The position numbers and the translations under genes are program-made. A DNA stretch of 64,000 nucleotides from Kineothrix sp. MB12-C1 (lineage in GTDB: Bacteria; Bacillota; Clostridia; Lachnospirales; Lachnospiraceae), in contig NZ_CP132957.1 of the NCBI RefSeq assembly GCF_030863805.1, positions 2,046,001 to 2,110,000 on the forward strand. Reading direction: 5' to 3'. Of the stretch, positions 59,845 through 64,000 are shown piece by piece. Under the pieces are notes generated by a model. The model was not told where the DNA came from and did no database searches. It was given only the letters and a program-made list of their open reading frames with translations. The stretch's first letter is position 1; each line of letters opens with the position of its first letter.

Positions 59845-59966
59845 GCACTATTTTCCGACAGAGGATAGATACTATCTAGTCGGTTAAAATTAATACCGTT
59901 AGCTTCCTGAAAAGCCTTTACGCCTTCTTTGCCGCAGGAAAGTTCAAAGGCGGTGGTGACTGTATC
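59841..59966 (-). pseudogene. Unrecognised gene remnant, C-terminal end
   Basis: On the minus strand about 42 codons stay open to TAA and read like real protein: DTVTTAFELSCGKEGVKAFQ then EANGINFNRLDSIYPLSENS. There is no start codon with a ribosome site; upstream the frame runs into AT-rich sequence with a probable frameshift. I do not recognise the family. It probably marks a gene deleted between yicI and the hydroxyacid dehydrogenase. The rest of the gap (to 60068) shows nothing else. Confidence 0.35.
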
Positions 59967-60068
59967 ACAGAAAAAGAAAATATATCATAATCTTTCCGGC
60001 AGTGCTATAATAGGGACAATGCAAGAAATTGCCTAACCTGATTGGATGTGGAAAGGAGTATAGGATAT

Positions 60069-61025
60069 ATGAAAATTGTAATTTTAGAGAGAAATACAGT
60101 AGGGTTGGATATATCAGTAGAACATTTGAAAGAGTTAGGAGAAGTGACGATATATCCTAATACATCGCGGGATGAGGTGGAGGGACGGGTAAAAGATGCA
60201 GATATTATTATTGCAAATAAATCTCCCTTAAAAGAAGAGACGCTGAGGAATGCGCAGAATGTGAAGTTGATTTGTGAATTTGCAACCGGGTATGATAATA
60301 TCGATTTGGATTACTGTAAAAAAAGGGGAATTAAAGTAGCTAATGTGGTTAATTATTCAACAGCAGCAGTGGCACAGCATACCTTTGCCCTTTGTCTTTA
60401 TGTATTGGAGAAATTGCACCATTATGATAAATATGTGAAATCAGGAGAGTATGCAGCACAAAGTGGGTTTTCCAACTTCTCCATTCCCTTTACCGAGCTC
60501 GATGGAAAGACTTGGGGAATTGTAGGAATGGGGAATATCGGAAGAAAGGTTGCGCGGATAGCAGAAGCCTTCGGTTGTAAAGTTATTTTCTATTCCGCAT
60601 CGGGTAAAAGCGCTTGTACGGATTATAAGCAGGTGGATTTTGATACTTTACTCGGCAAGTCAGATTTCCTGTCGCTGCACTGCCCATTAAGTGATAGAAC
60701 GAGAAATCTCATCAATCTGGATGCGCTGAGGAAGATGAAGAAGACTTCTATCCTTATAAACGTGGCGAGAGGCCCTGTAGTAAATGATGCTGATTTGTAT
60801 ACCGCATTGACAGAAGATATGATTGCCGGTGCCGGGCTGGATGTGACAAGTACGGAGCCGATGAGAGATGAGAACCCCCTTAGTAAGATAATGGATAGCA
60901 ATAAACTGATTATAACCCCGCATCTTGCATGGGCGAGTACTGAGGCGAGAAACCGTGTGGTAGAAGAAACGTATAAAAATATTGAGGCCTTCTTAAAGGG
61001 AGAAGATAGAAACCTCGTAATATAA
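60069..61025 (+). CDS. D-isomer-specific 2-hydroxyacid dehydrogenase
   Basis: 318 residues from ATG 60069 (GAAAGGAG 13 bases upstream). NAD-binding motif WGIVGMGNIGRKVARIAEAFG (in pieces, near 145-165), catalytic Arg in NVARGPVVND, Glu in DVTSTEPM and His in ITPHLAWAS. It reduces 2-keto acids to D-2-hydroxy acids or the reverse; glycerate or hydroxypyruvate and related acids are typical. Substrate undetermined. It stands outside the sugar locus, after its terminator. Confidence 0.9.
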   Translation: MKIVILERNTVGLDISVEHLKELGEVTIYPNTSRDEVEGRVKDADIIIANKSPLKEETLRNAQNVKLICEFATGYDNIDLDYCKKRGIKVANVVNYSTAAVAQHTFALCLYVLEKLHHYDKYVKSGEYAAQSGFSNFSIPFTELDGKTWGIVGMGNIGRKVARIAEAFGCKVIFYSASGKSACTDYKQVDFDTLLGKSDFLSLHCPLSDRTRNLINLDALRKMKKTSILINVARGPVVNDADLYTALTEDMIAGAGLDVTSTEPMRDENPLSKIMDSNKLIITPHLAWASTEARNRVVEETYKNIEAFLKGEDRNLVI

Positions 61026-61028
61026 ACT

Positions 61029-61466
61029 TTACAGATATCCTCTTTTTCTTGCCTCTCCAATCAATTTAGGCTGTATCAGAGGGTATGTCCAATTATCGAT
61101 AAGGTTATCGGTGATGATTATTTCTTCAATTTCACTATGCAGTTCTTGTTCGAATGATTGTATATCTGCAACAAATAGCATCCCGAAACTTTCCTTATCT
61201 AGGAATTCATCTACTCTTATTTTGCCTTTAACCGAATAGACGCATACAGGTTCTATAGTAAACTCGATAGCTCCGGTTTCTTCTTGAAGTTCTCTCCTTG
61301 CAGTTTCAAGAATATCTTCTCCGGTTTCTCTATGCCCGCCGGGTACTTCATATGTATCTCTGTCTTTATGCTTGCAAAACACCCATTTTCCATTGCTCTT
61401 GGAAATAATCACAGCAAATTTCAGCAGATCATCATCTATTTGATTATAAAATGTTACCTCTATCAT
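61029..61466 (-). CDS. Nudix hydrolase
   Basis: 145 residues from ATG 61466 (GGAG nine bases upstream; a GTG at 61472 is in frame). The Nudix box is complete: GGHRETGEDILETARRELQE then ETGA. It hydrolyses a nucleoside-diphosphate-linked compound, identity unknown. Three bases separate its end from the convergent dehydrogenase gene. A perfect 34-base palindrome lies 50 bases upstream. Confidence 0.88.
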   Translation of the reverse strand: MIEVTFYNQIDDDLLKFAVIISKSNGKWVFCKHKDRDTYEVPGGHRETGEDILETARRELQEETGAIEFTIEPVCVYSVKGKIRVDEFLDKESFGMLFVADIQSFEQELHSEIEEIIITDNLIDNWTYPLIQPKLIGEARKRGYL

Positions 61467-61516
61467 ATTCACTGACTCCGGTACTAACCTATCGATTTGT
61501 CACTTGTTCCGATTAT

Positions 61517-61550
61517 AGCTCAATATACCGAATATTCGGTATATTGAGCT
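61517..61550. promoter_or_regulatory. Perfect 34-base palindrome upstream of the Nudix gene
   Basis: AGCTCAATATACCGAAT is followed at once by its exact reverse complement. TATAAT on the minus strand (61512-61517) begins within one base of its edge, so it could be an operator over the Nudix promoter, or the terminator of mtn, though it lacks a T run. Confidence 0.6.
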
Positions 61551-61575
61551 TCCTTCATAAATAGCGAATCAGATC

Positions 61576-62274
61576 TTAAATCTTCTGTATCATATGTGCC
61601 ACGAGCTTCGCACAGTCGGCAGCAGCTTTTCGTTCAAAAGAGGGATAGTCCATCTCTGCGCTCTCATCGGCCTTGTCGGAAATGGCACGTATAATAACAA
61701 AAGGAATGTGATTTAAGGTGGAGGCCTGGGCGATAGCAGCCCCTTCCATTTCAGCGCAGAAGCCTTCGAAGACATTCACAAGACGTTCTTTTACTGCCTT
61801 GTCACTAATGAATTGATCACCGCTGACAACCCGTCCGGAAAAAGCATGGATATCCGGATTAACATCCTCGCAGGCAACCTTGGCCAATGCGATGAGAGAC
61901 GGCTCCGCAATGAATTCACGCTGCCCGAGCTGAGGAATCTCTCCCGGCTGGTAGCCGAATACGGTAGCATCCACATCATGATACATAGCATCAGTGGAAA
62001 TGACGATATCGCCAATATCGATGCTGGGATTGAGAGAGCCGGCAACGCCGGTATTGATAATATGGGTGACATGGAATAAATCTGCTAAGATTTGTACGCA
62101 TATACCGGCATTTACTTTGCCGATACCGCTTCGTACGATTACTACTTCAACATCGTTCAAGCTTCCTTCATGGAAGTCCATAGAAGCTTTCTTAACGATA
62201 TTATTTATCTTCATCTTTTCTTTTAAGGTCTCCACTTCGAGTTCCATGGCACCTATAATTCCGATTTTGTTCAT
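61576..62274 (-). CDS. mtn: 5'-methylthioadenosine/S-adenosylhomocysteine nucleosidase
   Basis: 232 residues from ATG 62274, the canonical start MNKIGIIGAMELEVE; a TTG nine bases earlier is closer to AAAGGA but extends the protein without similarity. Family motifs: GVAGSL, VSGDQFIS, FCAEMEGAAIAQ (ribose-binding Met-Glu) and ISDKAD with the catalytic Asp. It removes adenine from MTA and SAH, giving S-ribosylhomocysteine for LuxS. It lies 50 bases after luxS on the same strand. Confidence 0.95.
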   Translation of the reverse strand: MNKIGIIGAMELEVETLKEKMKINNIVKKASMDFHEGSLNDVEVVIVRSGIGKVNAGICVQILADLFHVTHIINTGVAGSLNPSIDIGDIVISTDAMYHDVDATVFGYQPGEIPQLGQREFIAEPSLIALAKVACEDVNPDIHAFSGRVVSGDQFISDKAVKERLVNVFEGFCAEMEGAAIAQASTLNHIPFVIIRAISDKADESAEMDYPSFERKAAADCAKLVAHMIQKI

Positions 62275-62324
62275 TTGGCACAAAATGTCCTTTCTTAAAT
62301 TGGTAAGAACGTCGTTTCAAAAGC

Positions 62325-62804
62325 TTACTGCGGATAAACGAGGCGGCTGTCATCGATAACGTAAAGAACAGTATCGAGATATTTTTTGGCAAGGTATTTT
62401 GCCATGTTTAAGTTCATGTCCAGATAATTACCGCAGTCTTTTGCGCTGGCACCGGGAATTTCACCCTCGAAGTCACGGATGAACTCATACATTTCCACCA
62501 TTAAGGGAACAATATCCTTGGAAGAATAGTCGCCGTTCAAGAGAAGATAGAAGCCGGTACGGCATCCCATAGGGCCGAAATAGATGGTCTTCTCCTTATA
62601 ATCCGCATGATTGCGCAGGAAGGTAGCTGCCAGATGCTCGATGGCATGCATTTCTGCGGTATTCATAACCGGTTCCTCGTTAGGGGAGGTCATCCGCAAA
62701 TCAAAGGAGGTAATCGTATATTCTCCTACCGCATCTTTGCGAGATACATATACGCCGGGTTGTAATTTTATATGGTCGATGGTAAAGCTTGCTATTTTTT
62801 CCAT
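62325..62804 (-). CDS. luxS: S-ribosylhomocysteine lyase
   Basis: 159 residues from ATG 62804 (AAAGGAG upstream). Zinc site in EMHAIEHLAATF (two His) and AKDCGNYLDMN (Cys), with GCRTGFYLLLNG carrying the catalytic Cys. It splits S-ribosylhomocysteine into homocysteine and the precursor of autoinducer AI-2. Together with mtn it forms a complete SAH-recycling operon. Confidence 0.95.
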   Translation of the reverse strand: MEKIASFTIDHIKLQPGVYVSRKDAVGEYTITSFDLRMTSPNEEPVMNTAEMHAIEHLAATFLRNHADYKEKTIYFGPMGCRTGFYLLLNGDYSSKDIVPLMVEMYEFIRDFEGEIPGASAKDCGNYLDMNLNMAKYLAKKYLDTVLYVIDDSRLVYPQ

Positions 62805-63177
62805 AGAATCTCCTTTTCTAAATAAATACAATTTGAATATAAGCAATAAGCTTAAGGTTCGATATTTTTTATTTTATATTTATTATATCATAAGGCAAGT
62901 ACAAACTGAAAACAATATATTTTGTACTCCAAACTTTCATAATATTTTAAGATATTTGCAAAGACATCTGATGAGTTTCGTGTTATTGATGAAATATAGC
63001 ATAATGAGAGCGTTTCTGGTATTTAAATTCAATAGAAATTGTGAAATACAAACAGAAAATAGAAAGGATTCATGTTAAAATAGTAGAAAGCACTGTAACA
63101 ACTTGCTAAAAAATATAAGGATTAATATAATTAAATAGAAGTCATATGATGAATGCCATAATAATAGGAGCCTGAAT
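62805..63177. other. AT-rich divergent region between luxS and a FadR-type gene
   Basis: Very AT-rich, holding the divergent promoters. No riboswitch, repeat-family copy or small gene with a ribosome site was recognised. GATTAATATAATTAA-like strings near 63120 may be -10 material for the regulator gene. Confidence 0.35.
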
Positions 63178-63888
63178 ATGCAAGAGTTCTCAAGCTATAA
63201 AGAAAAGCTGCTAACAGAGCAGATAGAGGAACAGATTCTCGATTATATTACAAAAGAGCAGATTGAATCGGGTAAGAAGCTTCCCAATGAATTCATTTTA
63301 GCAGAAAAGTTCGGTGTTGGAAGAAGCACCTTAAGAGAAGCGGTAAAACTATTGGTCGCCAGGGGAGTATTGGAAGTTCGCCACGGTTCGGGAACCTATG
63401 TGACGAGTTCCATGCCACTTGATAATGATCCGCTTCATTTACGTGAAATAGAGGATAAAATCTCTCTAGCAATGGATATTGTCAATGTCAGATTAATTCT
63501 GGAGCCGGAGATAGCAGCGCTTGCAGCCTTGAACGCTACGGAGGAAGATATTAAGAGGTTAAGAGAATTATGCAGTATGGTAGAAGATAAAATCATAAAT
63601 GATGAGCCGTATATAAAAGAAGATATAGAATTTCATGCATTTATCGCTAAGTGCTCCAAAAATGTGGTTATGGGGCAATTGATACCTATTATTGATACGG
63701 CGGTTTTGCTATTTGTAAACATAACTCATAAAGCCTTAAAAAGAGAGACAATAGAAACTCATAGAGCAATTACAGACGCGATACAAAAACGTGATTACAT
63801 TGGTGCAAAAACTGCTATGTTAATGCACATTATCTACAACCGGGATAAAATTAAAGAGATCAAAGATAGTAGGAATTCAGACAGATAA
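63178..63888 (+). CDS. FadR-subfamily GntR regulator
   Basis: 236 residues. N-terminal winged helix (about 15-80; GKKLPNEFILAEKFGVGRST, LREAVKLLVARGVLEVRHGSGTYV) and C-terminal all-helical FCD domain (about 95-225) with metal-ligand pattern (DIEFHAFIAKCS, ETHRAITDAI). FCD regulators usually sense sugar acids or other carboxylates. Its gene is followed 17 bases later by a probable dehydratase gene, in line with control of sugar-acid catabolism. The ATG follows TAGGAGCC. Confidence 0.9.
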   Translation: MQEFSSYKEKLLTEQIEEQILDYITKEQIESGKKLPNEFILAEKFGVGRSTLREAVKLLVARGVLEVRHGSGTYVTSSMPLDNDPLHLREIEDKISLAMDIVNVRLILEPEIAALAALNATEEDIKRLRELCSMVEDKIINDEPYIKEDIEFHAFIAKCSKNVVMGQLIPIIDTAVLLFVNITHKALKRETIETHRAITDAIQKRDYIGAKTAMLMHIIYNRDKIKEIKDSRNSDR

Positions 63889-63905
63889 AGAAAGAGGTCA
63901 TCCAT

Positions 63906-64000
63906 ATGTTAAAAAGTCAAGAAGTCAGAAAAATAGCACCGGAAATGGACCCGTTGAAAATGGGAATGGGATGGACGGTTGAAGAACTTGAAAAACCGCA
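63906..64000 (+). CDS. Partial gene, probable IlvD/Edd-family dehydratase
   Basis: Only the first 31 codons lie in the window: MLKSQEVRKIAPEMDPLKMG MGWTVEELEKP, in pieces. The pattern DPLKMGMGWTVEELEKPQ is what I recall from the start of sugar-acid dehydratases of the dihydroxyacid dehydratase family. AGAGG lies upstream. Position behind a FadR-type regulator supports a sugar-acid role. The identification rests on a short stretch. Confidence 0.45.
   Translation, partial: MLKSQEVRKIAPEMDPLKMGMGWTVEELEKP

Noticed and set aside
62805-63177. SAM or SAH riboswitch before luxS
   Set aside because: No conserved aptamer blocks were recognisable in this AT-rich gap.

Overview
The window looks like chromosomal DNA of a low-GC, anaerobic, Gram-positive Firmicute, most likely a Lachnospiraceae-type Clostridium relative. 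The reasons are AAGGAGG-type ribosome sites, many lipoproteins with acidic Thr/Glu-rich linkers after the lipobox Cys, an Lsa-type ABC-F gene, an ISLre2-family insertion sequence, YesM/YesN-type two-component genes and several families typical of that group (DUF3169, YczE, TSCPD, DUF4430). This is a judgement from protein character, not from a search. No tRNA, rRNA or CRISPR array was seen.

Layout. 1-9.5 kb: a membrane-anchored SurA/PrsA-like protein, a 36-codon membrane peptide gene, a MutS2-like ATPase without an Smr domain, an XRE-TPR regulator beside an MFS exporter, an XRE/DUF3169 pair behind twin palindromic operators, and an Lsa-like ABC-F gene behind an attenuator-type leader. 9.5-17 kb: a LacI-controlled sugar locus (Gfo/Idh/MocA dehydrogenase, ribose-type ABC importer, TIM-barrel isomerase). 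17-27 kb: metallophosphoesterase, DUF3810 peptidase-like protein, exonuclease III, repetitive lipoprotein, an MBOAT/SGNH O-acyltransferase pair, HAD phosphatase, DUF362 ferredoxin. 27-31 kb: a BusR-like regulator followed by the three glycine-betaine (OpuA) genes. 31-38 kb: murG, TSCPD protein, a membrane protein, a complete ISLre2 copy with its target duplication, pgi, and a probable cobalamin-riboswitch-controlled DUF4430/ECF pair. 38-43 kb: an HPr-like protein without the active-site His, GNAT, DUF1801, rhodanese, two paralogous AraC regulators around a YczE protein, and a chemoreceptor remnant.

43-60 kb is one long same-strand sugar-acid and alpha-glycoside locus: kduI, kduD, an RpiB-like isomerase, an intracellular galactose-binding-fold protein, a KDPG aldolase fused to a VOC domain, KDG kinase, histidine kinase/AraC response regulator, lipoprotein and two permeases of an oligosaccharide ABC importer, a GH31 enzyme, a zinc dehydrogenase and a YicI-type alpha-xylosidase. 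Together they can import an oligosaccharide, trim alpha-linked sugars inside the cell, and funnel 5-keto-4-deoxyuronate to 2-keto-3-deoxygluconate, its phosphate, pyruvate and glyceraldehyde-3-phosphate. 60-64 kb: 2-hydroxyacid dehydrogenase, Nudix hydrolase, mtn-luxS, a FadR-type regulator and the start of a probable IlvD/Edd-family dehydratase.

The most unusual thing is not a gene. At least a dozen intergenic sites carry members of one modular, hairpin-forming repeat family (ends TAACTG and CAGTTA), from 26-base solo hairpins to about 150-base composite elements. Hairpin arms covary between copies, and eight or more copies sit between imperfect to perfect 9-base direct repeats, as expected of a non-autonomous transposable element (a MITE, loosely comparable to pneumococcal BOX). 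Several copies form the 3' ends of genes or sit just upstream of ribosome sites.
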